Below, piece by piece: positions 33,835 through 44,680 of a DNA stretch of 64,000 nucleotides. The translations under genes were made by a program, and so were the position numbers. Source of the stretch: Collimonas sp. OK242 (lineage in GTDB: Bacteria > Pseudomonadota > Gammaproteobacteria > Burkholderiales > Burkholderiaceae_D). The stretch is taken from the NCBI RefSeq assembly GCF_900107095.1, contig NZ_FNOR01000007.1, positions 62,001 to 126,000 of the forward strand. The letters run 5' to 3'. The notes under the pieces were generated by a model, which saw nothing but the letters and a program-made list of their open reading frames with translations, was not told where the DNA came from and ran no database searches. Within the stretch, counting starts at the first letter, position 1; each line of letters starts with the position of its first letter.

Positions 33835-34752
33835 TTAATGCCGGTTGTATAAGAAACCGTCACGTATTTCAGCTGCCCCGGCGCGCAGCAGTTGCGCTAC
33901 AGCCCACTCGCTCAGGTCGGCTACGCTGCGCTGCAGATAGCGCCGGTTGGCGGCCGCCGCCAAAGGCAGGCTGGCCAGCATGGCCGGCACTTCGGTCAAT
34001 TTGATCTGTTGCCGTTCCAACAGCAAGAACTTGAGCAAAACCTTGATGGCATTCTGCGCGTTGCGCTGCGGATCGGCAGCCAGATAGGCGAGTCGTGAGA
34101 AGGCCGTATCGAGCGCCGCAGCGACGCCGCTGAATGGAGCGCCATGGCCCGGAATCACCAGGCGCACGTCCAGCGTGGCGATCAATTCCAGCGTCGCCCG
34201 CGCTTCGGCAAAACCTGATTCGCCATCCAGTTCCGGAAAGATCACGCCGAAACCGTTTTCCCATAAAGCATCGGCGGAAATCAGGATGCCGTGCTCCTGG
34301 CAATAAAAAATCAGGGAATGCGGATCGTGGCCGGCTGCCGCCAGCACCTGCCACTGCATGTCGCCGAGCGTCAGCTGGTCGCCCGCTTGCAAGGTATCGT
34401 CGAAACTGAAAGGCGCACATTGCTGGCCGGTGCCGTTGTAACTCAGCGCATCCCGGTCCCAGCTGCGTACCTGCGCGGCCTGCCCGGCCGGAATCGATGT
34501 ATGGCAGCGCCAGGCTTGCTGCAAAGCTGCGTTGCCGCCGCAATGATCGGAATGCAGATGCGTGTTCAGCAAGCGGTCCAGCGGCCTGCCTTGCAAGCCG
34601 TGCGCCACCAGCGCCACGGTTTGCGCCGCATGGTTCAGGTAGCCGCTGTCGACCAGCGCCGTTTGTTCGCGGCCCAGGAACAGGATGTTGTTGGAAGACA
34701 GCCAGCCGCGTTCCAGCACGCGCATGCTCGGCGGCAAATGCGGCGCCGTCAT
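33835..34752 (-). CDS. MBL-fold metallo-hydrolase
   Basis: Metallo-beta-lactamase-fold hydrolase (305 aa) with the dinuclear-metal motif LLNTHLHSDHCGGNAALQ near residues 60-77. Further ligands are the histidine in AAGHDPHSLIFY (near 138), the Asp in ISADALWENGF (near 156), and the GHGAPFSG histidine near 202. The C-terminal helical extension, including RNAQNAIKVLLKFLLLERQQ, is seen in glyoxalase II-like proteins acting on thioesters or lactones. The substrate is unknown. It lies downstream of a DUF1289 gene with a 4-bp ATGA overlap, so the two are cotranslated. Confidence 0.85.
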   Translation of the reverse strand: MTAPHLPPSMRVLERGWLSSNNILFLGREQTALVDSGYLNHAAQTVALVAHGLQGRPLDRLLNTHLHSDHCGGNAALQQAWRCHTSIPAGQAAQVRSWDRDALSYNGTGQQCAPFSFDDTLQAGDQLTLGDMQWQVLAAAGHDPHSLIFYCQEHGILISADALWENGFGVIFPELDGESGFAEARATLELIATLDVRLVIPGHGAPFSGVAAALDTAFSRLAYLAADPQRNAQNAIKVLLKFLLLERQQIKLTEVPAMLASLPLAAAANRRYLQRSVADLSEWAVAQLLRAGAAEIRDGFLYNRH

Positions 34753-34985
34753 GCTGCCGCCCGCCGTCGCTGGATATGCTGCCAGATGCCACGCTTCTGC
34801 TCATCGCTGGCGCAGCTCCATGCGGCAATTTCATCCAGGGTGCGCAGGCAGCCGTCGCACAGGCCGCTGGCTGCGTTCATCACGCACACGTTGATGCAGG
34901 GCGATGCCCTGTAATCAGGACTGGCGTCGTCAGCGCTCCCGCATAGCGCTTGCTCTTGCTGCAAGCCGGAGTGTTCGAGTTGCAT
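34749..34985 (-). CDS. DUF1289 small cysteine-rich protein
   Basis: Small protein (78 aa) of the DUF1289 family. The diagnostic core SPCINVCVMNAASGLCDGC is followed by RTLDEIAAW, whose four cysteines probably bind a metal, perhaps zinc or an Fe-S centre. The function is unknown. The ATG at 34985 is preferred because the residues just before it are not conserved in the family and run into AT-rich intergenic sequence. The gene ends overlapping the MBL hydrolase start. Upstream lie 226 bp shared with the divergent hypothetical gene. Confidence 0.82.
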   Translation of the reverse strand: MQLEHSGLQQEQALCGSADDASPDYRASPCINVCVMNAASGLCDGCLRTLDEIAAWSCASDEQKRGIWQHIQRRRAAA

Positions 34986-35211
34986 GTTTTTCACTATACC
35001 CCGAAATATTCTGCTGGTTATCGTTGCCATAATACGCGACACTGCCTGCTGAGAAGCATCGATGTGCATCGGCTAAAAAGGTGTAAAATAAATTCCGCCA
35101 AGCAACTAAGTTTCTATTAAGGCTGAACGCTACAATCGAAGCAAGAAGCGATTCATTATTGTCTAAAGAGTGGTAAATCCGGCTCGGCAGCCCCCCTTTT
35201 TTGGAGGCGTT

Positions 35212-35616
35212 ATGGACGCAATTCCATTCGAAAAAGTCTCAGTCTCAGAAGCAAAAGCCATACTTGATAAAGATCTGCAGCGCAGACAAGAAAAAAATTG
35301 GGAGCATCTGCGCCGGATGCTAGGGCCTGCCGATTTGAATTTGCAGGCGCAGACATATAACTGGCTGATATCGCTGCCCACGGAAATCTGGCCCTTGTGG
35401 CTAATCAAACATTATCCGCGTATCGCTAACCGATTTGCCGAGGTTTGGCTGAGGCGTTCTGCCGGCGAGGAGCTGTTTGCCGAACTCTTGCTCGATCAAA
35501 GGGGGACGCGTAAAGGTTTTCCTGCAGAGGTATCGCGCGAGATCATGGCTTTGAAACTGCATTTCGATAAGGAGGCAGCCCCGGCCGCCAGCCAAGCGAT
35601 ACAGCAGGAAAAGTAA
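35212..35616 (+). CDS. Hypothetical protein
   Basis: I do not recognise this 134-residue protein. It has a good ribosome site (GGAGG, 5 nt before the ATG), is preceded by a C/T-run, and its 226-bp upstream region is clearly more A+T-rich than the neighbouring genes. The protein is soluble, mostly helical and mixed-charge, with a tryptophan-rich middle (YNWLISLPTEIWPLWLIKHY, near residues 45-64) and the segment PRIANRFAEVWLRR. There is no signal peptide, membrane segment or cysteine cluster. It stands alone between a divergent DUF1289 gene and a convergent ybaK-type gene. Its lower G+C hints at more recent acquisition, but the evidence is weak. Confidence 0.7.
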   Translation: MDAIPFEKVSVSEAKAILDKDLQRRQEKNWEHLRRMLGPADLNLQAQTYNWLISLPTEIWPLWLIKHYPRIANRFAEVWLRRSAGEELFAELLLDQRGTRKGFPAEVSREIMALKLHFDKEAAPAASQAIQQEK

Positions 35617-35676
35617 ATAATATTGATTTTTTCAAGCTGCCCGAGCCGCGTCTGCAACCGGCCATGAGGCCATGGT

Positions 35677-36165
35677 TCAACGATCGGCCCGCAGCGCCAC
35701 GTCGGCAACCGGCGCCGCGGTCATCGTTACCAGCTGCTGCGGCGTCAGGCTGAAGACCGCGTGCGGATGTCCGGCCGCAGCCCAGACGCTGCCAAGCTCC
35801 AGCAAATCCTGATCTATCAGCATCACCGTTTTGCCGAGGTGACCGATAGGGCAAACGCCGCCGATGGCATAACCGATACGCTCCCTGACGAAGCGCGCGT
35901 CCGCCTTCCCCAGCGGACCGACCAGCGCCGCCACCTTGGCCTCATCCACCCGATTGCTGCCGCTGGCCACCACCATCACGGCGGCGTCATCGCTCAAGCG
36001 CCTGAATACAATCGACTTGGCGATCTCGGCCACGCTGCAGCCGAGCCCGGCGGCGGCCTCGGCTGAGGTCTTGCCGGTTTCCGGCAACATGACGACTTGC
36101 CTGTCATGTCCCATTGCCGTCAGCAGATCGGCCACCCGTTGGGCGCTGTCAGGAAGTGGTTTCAT
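35677..36165 (-). CDS. YbaK/EbsC-type aminoacyl-tRNA deacylase
   Basis: Stand-alone trans-editing domain (162 aa) of the YbaK/ProX superfamily, which deacylates mischarged tRNAs such as Cys-tRNA(Pro) or Ala-tRNA(Pro). The family core is present: SVAEIAKSIVFRR with the central lysine near residue 49, VMVVASGSNRVDEAKVAAL near 60-78, and the glycine-rich GYAIGGVCPIGH near 102-113, followed by a late GHPHAVFSLTP. The GGVCPIGH form suits the broader YbaK/EbsC branch rather than E. coli YbaK itself, so the exact tRNA is not assigned. It is the last gene of the long minus-strand string, 59 bp after the HMG-CoA lyase gene. Confidence 0.85.
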   Translation of the reverse strand: MKPLPDSAQRVADLLTAMGHDRQVVMLPETGKTSAEAAAGLGCSVAEIAKSIVFRRLSDDAAVMVVASGSNRVDEAKVAALVGPLGKADARFVRERIGYAIGGVCPIGHLGKTVMLIDQDLLELGSVWAAAGHPHAVFSLTPQQLVTMTAAPVADVALRADR

Positions 36166-36224
36166 TCGGATTTCATCTCGTTTTTCATTTCATTGAAAAT
36201 TTTCTGATCTGATACTGCCTTAAA

Positions 36225-37133
36225 TCAGCCTATGCGCTTGGCCGCGATGGCGTTGCCTGCGCGGCTGACCGCCTTGCGTCCGAGATGCGCCGAGATAAAC
36301 TGCCCCGCATCGACTACCGCATCGAGATCGATACCGGTTTCGATGCCGAGTCCTTGCATAAGATACAGCACGTCTTCCGACGATACGTTGCCGGTCGCGC
36401 CCTTAGCATACGGGCAGCCGCCCAGGCCTGCAACAGACGAGTGGTAAATCGAAATGCCGACTTCCAGGCTGGCATAAATATTTGCCAAGGCCTGGCCATA
36501 GGTGTCATGGAAATGCCCCGACAGGCGCTCAATCGGAAATTCCTGCACCAGTCTTTGCATCACCGCATGCACCTTGTTCGGCGTGGCGACGCCGATGGTG
36601 TCGGCAATATCGATTTCGTCGCAGCCGAGGTCGCGCAAGCGATGCAGCACATCGACTACCGCATCTATGCTCACTTCGCCCTGGTACGGACAGCCGAAAG
36701 CGCAGCTGATGCTGCCGCGCAGACGCTTGCCCTCTTGCTTGGCGACATGCGCCACCTCACGGAAGCGTTCGATCGATTCGGCGATCGAGCAATTGATATT
36801 CTTTTGCGAGAACGCTTCCGATGCCGCGCCGAAGATCACCATCTCGTCGGCGCCGGCCGCCAGCGCCGCTTCCAAGCCTTTCATGTTGGGCACCAGAGCG
36901 GAATAGACGACTCCCGGCTTGCGCTGGATGGCAGCCATCACTTCACTGGAGCTTGCCATCTGCGGCACCCATTTCGGCGATACGAAGGAGGCGGCTTCGA
37001 TGTTGACGAAGCCGGCGCTGGTCAACTGGTCGATCAGCGCTATCTTGACTGCGGCCGGGATGGTTTCCTTTTCATTTTGGAGGCCGTCGCGCGGGCCGAC
37101 TTCGACGATTTTCACTTTGCTGGGGAATGTCAT
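36225..37133 (-). CDS. mvaB: Hydroxymethylglutaryl-CoA lyase (last leucine-pathway step)
   Basis: Cleaves 3-hydroxy-3-methylglutaryl-CoA to acetyl-CoA and acetoacetate, ending leucine degradation (302 aa). The DRE-TIM barrel start VKIVEVGPRDGLQNE carries the catalytic Arg/Asp. SGHFHDTYGQALANI supplies the metal histidines, and the catalytic cysteine is Cys240 in the signature GLGGCPYA. All active-site parts are present. It lies 36 bp downstream of ghrA on the same strand and completes the pathway encoded by the liu genes further upstream; in other species the same gene is called liuE. The REP-like element before ghrA may separate its transcript partly from liuD. Confidence 0.94.
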   Translation of the reverse strand: MTFPSKVKIVEVGPRDGLQNEKETIPAAVKIALIDQLTSAGFVNIEAASFVSPKWVPQMASSSEVMAAIQRKPGVVYSALVPNMKGLEAALAAGADEMVIFGAASEAFSQKNINCSIAESIERFREVAHVAKQEGKRLRGSISCAFGCPYQGEVSIDAVVDVLHRLRDLGCDEIDIADTIGVATPNKVHAVMQRLVQEFPIERLSGHFHDTYGQALANIYASLEVGISIYHSSVAGLGGCPYAKGATGNVSSEDVLYLMQGLGIETGIDLDAVVDAGQFISAHLGRKAVSRAGNAIAAKRIG

Positions 37134-37169
37134 GTCATCACCTGTTTTTCAATACTTGATTCTCAAATT

Positions 37170-38120
37170 TCAATAGCCTTTGGTACGATCGACTACGCCG
37201 TTTACGCTCTGGCCATTTTCCAGCGCCAGTATCTTGTTGCGGATCTGCCGGACCGTGTCTACATCCACCGTCACAGCCGATATATGCGGCGTGATCGTGA
37301 TGCGCGGCTCTAGCCAGAACGGGTGGGCTGGCGGCAAAGGTTCTTGCTCAAATACATCCAGTGTCGCGGCAGCGATTTGCCCTTCCTGGATCGATGCCAG
37401 CAGATCTGCCTCGACTACGTGGCCGCCGCGGGCCACATTGATCAGGTAAGCACCCTCTGCGCCGTCAGCGCCCTTTTGCAGTTTCTGCAGGTTTTGTCGA
37501 TTCACGATGCCGCGCGTGGCATCAGTCAAAGGCAGGATGCACACCAGTACCCGCGATGCGCGCAGGAAAGCGTCGAGATCGTCGTCGCCGACAAAGCTGC
37601 GCACTCCCGGCAGGTGTTTCGGACTGCGGCTCCAGCCATTCAATGGAAACTCGAAATGCGCCAAGGCCTCGGCGATACGCGAACCCAGCACGCCCATGCC
37701 AAGAATGCCGATACTGAAATCGCGTTTGTCCGGCGCCGGCAATGGCCGCCATTCACCGCGCGCAGCTTGTTGCCGGTAAATGTCGTGACGGCCGAAATAA
37801 CCCAGCACGGCATGCGTCACGTAATTTGCCATTTGCAGCGCCATGCCGCCGTCGTCGACCCGGATTAACGGCACGCCAGCGGGGAGCGCTGCGCCTAATT
37901 GCAGGATGGCGTCGACTCCGGCGCCGAGATTGAAGATGGCTTTGAGATCGTGGCGTCCCTGCAGCATGGCGGCGGGCGGGCGCCATACCAGCGCGTAATC
38001 GGCTGGGGCGTTGTCGCCTTCTTGCCAAAAGCGGATCTCTGCTTGCGGCAGTGCTGCGCCGAAGTCGGCTATCCAGTTTTCGAAGTCGGAACCTGGCGGT
38101 ACGTAACACAGGAGTTTCAC
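37170..38120 (-). CDS. ghrA: Glyoxylate/hydroxypyruvate reductase A
   Basis: NAD(P)H-dependent D-isomer-specific 2-hydroxyacid dehydrogenase (316 aa) that reduces glyoxylate to glycolate and hydroxypyruvate to D-glycerate. The Rossmann motif is GILGMGVLGSRIAEAL (near residue 140). The catalytic Arg is in LINVARGGHVVEADLL (near 230), a Glu in DVFEQEPLPPAHPFW (near 258), and the His in ITPHISAVT (near 278). The substrate-domain loop NLGAGVDAIL is typical of GhrA. It lies between the leucine-pathway genes liuD and the lyase; with aceK in the same string, a role in handling glyoxylate from the bypass is plausible. Confidence 0.9.
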   Translation of the reverse strand: MKLLCYVPPGSDFENWIADFGAALPQAEIRFWQEGDNAPADYALVWRPPAAMLQGRHDLKAIFNLGAGVDAILQLGAALPAGVPLIRVDDGGMALQMANYVTHAVLGYFGRHDIYRQQAARGEWRPLPAPDKRDFSIGILGMGVLGSRIAEALAHFEFPLNGWSRSPKHLPGVRSFVGDDDLDAFLRASRVLVCILPLTDATRGIVNRQNLQKLQKGADGAEGAYLINVARGGHVVEADLLASIQEGQIAAATLDVFEQEPLPPAHPFWLEPRITITPHISAVTVDVDTVRQIRNKILALENGQSVNGVVDRTKGY

Positions 38121-38170
38121 TATTTGTTCCTTAACGAATTTGTCTGCTACCTTTTGTACTCCGTGGTCCG

Positions 38171-38249
38171 TTAAGTGAGGTCAGAGCCGCGCGGGGAGTG
38201 TAATTTACGACGGTGAAGCTTGTCGTAAAAAAACTCTGACCCCATTTAA
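38171..38249. repeat. REP-like nested hairpin element
   Basis: Outer arms TTAAGTGAGGTCAGAG (38171-38186) and CTCTGACCCCATTTAA (38234-38249) match as an inverted repeat at 14 of 16 positions. Inside them TTTACGAC (38204-38211) and GTCGTAAA (38222-38229) form a perfect 8-bp stem. The GGGGTCAGAG core resembles REP elements moved by RAYT/IS200-like transposases in many proteobacteria. It fills the liuD-ghrA gap and could attenuate transcription or stabilise the upstream message. No transposase gene is in the window. Confidence 0.6.
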
Positions 38250-38265
38250 CTAGATCTGCGATTCT

Positions 38266-40284
<2,019 letters not shown>

Positions 40285-40304
40285 GCTGTCTCCCCCATTT
40301 ATAT

Positions 40305-41351
40305 TTATTGCGGTTGGGTATTGCTGTCGGCGGTAACTTCACAACGTGCATCGAATGCTGATGAACGCGAATGCATGCCGAGTTTTTCCAGCAGGGCGCG
40401 GTCTTCTTCCACTTCCGGATTGCCGGTGGTGAGCAGTTTGTCGCCATAGAAAATCGAATTGGCGCCGGCCAGGAAACACAGGGCCTGGATGGCGTCGCCC
40501 ATTTGGCGGCGGCCTGCCGACAAACGCACGCGCGCCTTCGGCATGGTGATGCGGGCCACTGCCACCGTGCGTACGAATTCAAACAGGTCGAGCGGCGCGA
40601 TGCCGTGCAAAGGCGTGCCTTCGACTTGCACCAGATTGTTCACCGGTACCGATTCCGGATACGGTTCCAGGTTTGCCAGTTGCGCCACCAGGCCGGCACG
40701 TTGCAGGCGCGATTCGCCCATGCCGACGATGCCGCCGCAGCAGACCTTGATGCCGGCGCCGCGCACGCTGTCGAGCGTATCCAGGCGGTTCTGGTAATCG
40801 CGGGTGGTGATGATGTCGCCGTAGATTTCCGGTGCGGTATCGAGATTATGGTTGTAGTAATCGAGGCCGGCGCCCTTCAGGCGCTCAGCCTGGCCTTCGC
40901 CCAGCATGCCCAGCGTGGCGCAGGTTTCCAGGCCCAGCGCCTTGACTTCGCGCACCATTTCTTCGACTTTTTCCAGGTCGCGGTCTTTCGGCTCGCGCCA
41001 TGCGGCGCCCATGCAGAAACGGGTTGCGCCATGCGCCTTGGCTTGACGTGCGGCTTCCAGCACGGTGTCCAGCGGCAGGATTTTTTGCGCGGTGACGCCG
41101 GTGTCGTAACGTGCCGCTTGCGGGCAGTAGCCACAGTCTTCCGGGCAGCCGCCGGTCTTGATCGACAACAGCGTCGCCAGCTCGACTTCATTCGGGTCGA
41201 AATGTTCGCGATGCGTTTGCTGCGCCTTGAACAACAATTCGTTGAACGGCAGGTTGAACAGATCCAGCACGGTTTGCACCGGCCATTTGGCGTCGGCTGG
41301 CAGCACCATTGGCTTGGCGGCGGGCTGGAATGTAATTGGTTGCGATGACAT
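40305..41351 (-). CDS. bioB: Biotin synthase
   Basis: Radical-SAM enzyme (348 aa) that inserts sulfur into dethiobiotin to make biotin. The [4Fe-4S]-SAM cluster cysteines are Cys69, Cys73 and Cys76 in [14 protein letters not shown]. The [2Fe-2S] cluster residues typical of BioB lie in [25 protein letters not shown] and [13 protein letters not shown]. The conserved Arg is in the strand [16 protein letters not shown] 41351 has an upstream AGGAAG. It follows bioD by 39 bp and precedes liuD by 20 bp. Confidence 0.97.
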   Translation of the reverse strand: MSSQPITFQPAAKPMVLPADAKWPVQTVLDLFNLPFNELLFKAQQTHREHFDPNEVELATLLSIKTGGCPEDCGYCPQAARYDTGVTAQKILPLDTVLEAARQAKAHGATRFCMGAAWREPKDRDLEKVEEMVREVKALGLETCATLGMLGEGQAERLKGAGLDYYNHNLDTAPEIYGDIITTRDYQNRLDTLDSVRGAGIKVCCGGIVGMGESRLQRAGLVAQLANLEPYPESVPVNNLVQVEGTPLHGIAPLDLFEFVRTVAVARITMPKARVRLSAGRRQMGDAIQALCFLAGANSIFYGDKLLTTGNPEVEEDRALLEKLGMHSRSSAFDARCEVTADSNTQPQ

Positions 41352-41390
41352 GATCTGACTTCCTTTGTGTTGAGGGAATACGGTTAAGAG

Positions 41391-42131
41391 TTAGGTGTTG
41401 CCGGATGACGCAGGCCAACCCGGCAAACAGGAAAAATTCAAATGGCCGGCGGCGGCCTCGACCAGCGCCTTGGCGGGCAAGGCGTTCATGCGCGGCACGT
41501 GGCCCAGAAACGGCGCGGCTATGCGATTCTTCAACGCGGCGATGTTGGCATCGCCATTCAGCATGGCGGCGTCGACCGTGTTGGCAACCCAGCCGGCCAG
41601 CCGCAAACCGCGCGCGGCAATCGCTTCAACCGTCAGCAGTGCGTGGCTGATGCAACCCAGTCGCAAGCCGACCACCAGCACTACCGGCAAGCCGAGCTGC
41701 TGCGCCAGGTCGGCGGTGTCGTCGCTATCGTTGAGCGGCACGCGGAAACCGCCCACGCCTTCGACTACCACGGCGTCGGCCAGCGCGGCGAGCTGGCGGT
41801 AACAGGACAGGATATGCGCCAGTTCAATCGGCCGTTCTTCTTGCGCCGCGGCGATATGCGGTGCGGTCGCCTGGCGCAATAGAAACGGCGTAGTCAGTTC
41901 CTGCGGCAGCTGCACACTGGCCTCCGCCGCCAGAATATCGGCATCGTCGTTGTGCCAGGCGCCATCGCGCAATACGGCGCCGGCGGCGACCGGTTTCATG
42001 CCGGCGCTGCGCACGCCGGCTTTGCTCAGTCCGTGCAGCAAAGCGCCGGCGATCAGCGTCTTGCCGATTTCCGTATCGGTGCCGGCGACGAACCACGCGG
42101 CCTTTTGCGTCTTGGCGATAGCCTTAGTCAT
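41391..42131 (-). CDS. bioD: Dethiobiotin synthetase
   Basis: ATP-dependent carboxylase (246 aa) that closes the ureido ring of dethiobiotin from 7,8-diaminopelargonic acid, CO2 and ATP. The P-loop GTDTEIGKT is at residues 17-25. The substrate-binding segment GMKPVAAGA is near 40, [12 protein letters not shown] near 116-127, and the base-binding motif AGWVANTVD near 182. It overlaps the bioA end by 8 bp (ATGACTAA), so the two are cotranslated. The C-terminus is slightly longer than in E. coli BioD. Confidence 0.95.
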   Translation of the reverse strand: MTKAIAKTQKAAWFVAGTDTEIGKTLIAGALLHGLSKAGVRSAGMKPVAAGAVLRDGAWHNDDADILAAEASVQLPQELTTPFLLRQATAPHIAAAQEERPIELAHILSCYRQLAALADAVVVEGVGGFRVPLNDSDDTADLAQQLGLPVVLVVGLRLGCISHALLTVEAIAARGLRLAGWVANTVDAAMLNGDANIAALKNRIAAPFLGHVPRMNALPAKALVEAAAGHLNFSCLPGWPASSGNT

Positions 42132-43503
42132 GTTCGATCACGCTCTCGAAAACCGCTGCAGTGCGGGTTGCCAGCAACTCGATCTCTTCGTCGTCGAGAA
42201 TATACGGCGGCATCAGGTAGACGGTTTTTCCGATCGGCCGCAACAGCAATTCATGCTCCACCGCGCTGCTGAAAAACCGGCGTGAAAAGGTCGCTGCATG
42301 CGCCTTGCTGTCGATGACGGCATCAAACGCCCAGATCATGCCGCGTTGCCGGAAATGCTGCACTTTCGGATGCTGCGCCAAAGGCGCCAACGCGGCTGTA
42401 ATCCGCTGCGCCCGCTGGCGATTGGCGTTGAGCACATCGTCTTCCTCGAAAATCGCCAGCGTCGCCAGCGCAGCGCGGCAAGCCAGCGGATTACCGGTGT
42501 AGGAATGCGAGTGCAGGAACCCGCGCGCCAGGTCGTTATCGTAGAACGCCTGATAGATTTCGTCGCGCGTCATCACCAGCGACAAAGGCAGGTAACCGCC
42601 GCTGATGCCTTTCGACAGACACAGGAAATCCGGCCAGATCGGCGCCTTCCCCGGCGCAGCCGCCTGTTCGGACGCGAAGAAAGTGCCGGTGCGGCCGCAG
42701 CCGACGGCAATCTCGTCAAAGATCAGGTGGACTTTGTAGCGGTCGCATAAAGCACGCAATTCGCGCAGATAAACCGGGTCGTGCATCGCCATGCCGGTGG
42801 CGCATTGCACCAGCGGCTCGATGATGATGGCGGCGATATGGCTGGAACGCTGCTGCAGTAATTTTTCCAGCGTTGCGGCGGCGCGATGGGCGACGTCGGC
42901 AGCGCTCTCGCCGTCGCGTGCGCCGCGCGCATCGGGCGACGCCACGACATGCGCCTGGCGCAGCAAGGGGCCATAGGCATCGCGAAACAAGGGGACATCG
43001 GTCACCGCCAGCGCGCCTATGGTTTCGCCGTGATAACTGCCTTTCAGGCACACGAATTCCTGCTTGTCGGCGTAACCGGCATTGCGCCAGGCATGGAAAC
43101 TCATCTTCAAGGCGATCTCGACTGCCGAGGCGCCGTCGGACGCATAGAAACAATGGCCCAGCACATTGCCGGTGCGCGCCGCCAGCTGCTCCGACAACTG
43201 CACTACCGGTTCGTGCGTGAAGCCGGCCAGCATGGCGTGTTCGAGCTGATCGAGCTGATCCTTCAAGGCGGCGTTGATGCGTGGATTGGCGTGGCCGAAC
43301 AGGTTGACCCACCAGGAGCTGATCGCATCCAGGTAGCGTTTGCCGTCGGCGTCATACAGCCAGGCGCCGCGGCCGCGGCTGACCGCGATCAGCGGCACCG
43401 ATTCATGGTGCTGCATTTGGGTGCACGGATGCCAGACGCTGTTCAGGCTACGCTGAACCAGATCCGACTTTGGTGCAGGTGTAGCTGTACTATTTTTACG
43501 CAA
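42124..43503 (-). CDS. bioA: DAPA aminotransferase (8-amino-7-oxononanoate to diaminopelargonate)
   Basis: PLP-dependent class III aminotransferase (459 aa) that uses S-adenosylmethionine as amino donor to make 7,8-diaminopelargonic acid. The BioA hallmark WHPCTQM is at residues 24-30, with [13 protein letters not shown] near 62-74 and [16 protein letters not shown] near 155-170. The Schiff-base lysine Lys298 is in [14 protein letters not shown]. The start is a TTG (43503-43501) inside the end of bioF; no in-frame ATG lies near the conserved N-terminus, and GAGGA precedes it. The 8-bp overlap TTGCGTAA with bioF implies coupled translation. Confidence 0.95.
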   Translation of the reverse strand: MRKNSTATPAPKSDLVQRSLNSVWHPCTQMQHHESVPLIAVSRGRGAWLYDADGKRYLDAISSWWVNLFGHANPRINAALKDQLDQLEHAMLAGFTHEPVVQLSEQLAARTGNVLGHCFYASDGASAVEIALKMSFHAWRNAGYADKQEFVCLKGSYHGETIGALAVTDVPLFRDAYGPLLRQAHVVASPDARGARDGESAADVAHRAAATLEKLLQQRSSHIAAIIIEPLVQCATGMAMHDPVYLRELRALCDRYKVHLIFDEIAVGCGRTGTFFASEQAAAPGKAPIWPDFLCLSKGISGGYLPLSLVMTRDEIYQAFYDNDLARGFLHSHSYTGNPLACRAALATLAIFEEDDVLNANRQRAQRITAALAPLAQHPKVQHFRQRGMIWAFDAVIDSKAHAATFSRRFFSSAVEHELLLRPIGKTVYLMPPYILDDEEIELLATRTAAVFESVIEHD

Positions 43504-44680
43504 TTGTGTTCCTCACATGATTATCGGCCAGCACATGCAGTGCCTTGACCAGCTGATCTATTTGTTCGATGCTGTGCGCCGCTGACAGCGATATGCGCAG
43601 GCGCGCAGTGTCTTTCGGCACGGTCGGCGGCCGGATCGCCGGCACCCAGATGCCTTGCTCGCGCAGCCCGGCCATCAGGTCCAGCGCCAGCTGATTATCT
43701 TCAACGATCAACGCTTGCACCGGAGTCTCTGACGGCAGCAAAGGCCAAGGCAAGCTGGCCAGCCCGCTGCGCAGGCGCGCGGTCAAATCGCGCACGTGCT
43801 GTTGCCGCCAATCTTCGGTCTGCATCAGCTTGACCGCTGCCAGCAAAGCGCTCGCCAGCATGGGCGGACTGGCCGTCGTAAACACATAGGTGCGCGCCCG
43901 CTGCAGCAGCCATTCAATCAGCAGCGCGTCGCCGGCGACGAACGCGCCTGCCACTCCCGCCGCCTTGCCCAGGGTTCCCATATACAGGATGCGTTGCGAC
44001 TGCATGCCGAAATGCGCCAGGCTGCCTCGTCCTTGCGGCCCCAGCACGCCGAAACCGTGGGCATCGTCGACCAGCAGCCAGGCATCGTATTTTTCGCACA
44101 GGGCCAGCAGTTCGGGCAACGGCGCGATATCGCCATCCATGCTGAAAACGCCATCGGTGACGATCAGCTTGCGCGGGTGGCCGCTCTTGGCCAGCAATTG
44201 TTCCAGCCTTGCCATATCGGCATGCGGGTAGATGCGGAACTGCGCGCCCGACAAGCGCGCACCGTCTATCAGACAGGCGTGATTCAGGCGATCCGAAAAT
44301 ACGATATCGCCCGGGCCGACCAGCGCCGGGATGGTTCCCATGTTCGCCATGTAGCCGGTCGAAAAATGCAGGGCGCGCGGCATGCCGACGAATTCCGCCA
44401 GCGCCAGTTCCAGTTCCTCGACTACGCTGGTGTGGCCGCTGATCAAGGCCGATGCACTGGCGCCGACGCCGTATTGATCGAGCCCCGCCTGCGCTGCAGC
44501 GCGCAGAGCCGGATGGTTCGCCAGGCCGAGATAATCGTTGCTGCAAAAAGCCAGGTATTGGCGGCCCTCGACATCCAGCAACGGCCCCTGCGGACCGTCG
44601 ACGATGCGCCGCTTGCGCAGCAGTTTCTGCTCTTGCAGCGCAGCCAGCTGCGCGCGGATCTGGGTCAGCAGCTCAGGCAT
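43496..44680 (-). CDS. bioF: 8-amino-7-oxononanoate synthase
   Basis: PLP-dependent alpha-oxoamine synthase (394 aa) that condenses pimeloyl-ACP (or -CoA) with L-alanine, the first step of biotin ring assembly. It has the N-terminal segment LAFCSNDYLGLANHP (43-57), the cofactor-stacking region FSTGYMANMG, VDDAHGFGVLGPQGRG at 204-219, and the PLP lysine Lys239 in MGTLGKAAG. The start ATG lies within the last codons of the cytochrome P450 gene (ATGCCTGA, 8-bp overlap). No bioC or bioH gene is in the window, so the source of the pimeloyl group is not the usual linked pair. Confidence 0.96.
   Translation of the reverse strand: MPELLTQIRAQLAALQEQKLLRKRRIVDGPQGPLLDVEGRQYLAFCSNDYLGLANHPALRAAAQAGLDQYGVGASASALISGHTSVVEELELALAEFVGMPRALHFSTGYMANMGTIPALVGPGDIVFSDRLNHACLIDGARLSGAQFRIYPHADMARLEQLLAKSGHPRKLIVTDGVFSMDGDIAPLPELLALCEKYDAWLLVDDAHGFGVLGPQGRGSLAHFGMQSQRILYMGTLGKAAGVAGAFVAGDALLIEWLLQRARTYVFTTASPPMLASALLAAVKLMQTEDWRQQHVRDLTARLRSGLASLPWPLLPSETPVQALIVEDNQLALDLMAGLREQGIWVPAIRPPTVPKDTARLRISLSAAHSIEQIDQLVKALHVLADNHVRNTIA

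Noticed and set aside
33743-33838. 31-codon plus-strand ORF (MKKYDRARFC...) after an AGGAG
   Set aside because: The AGGAG is only two bases from the ATG, too close for a good start, and the peptide has no recognisable features; kept only as a note.
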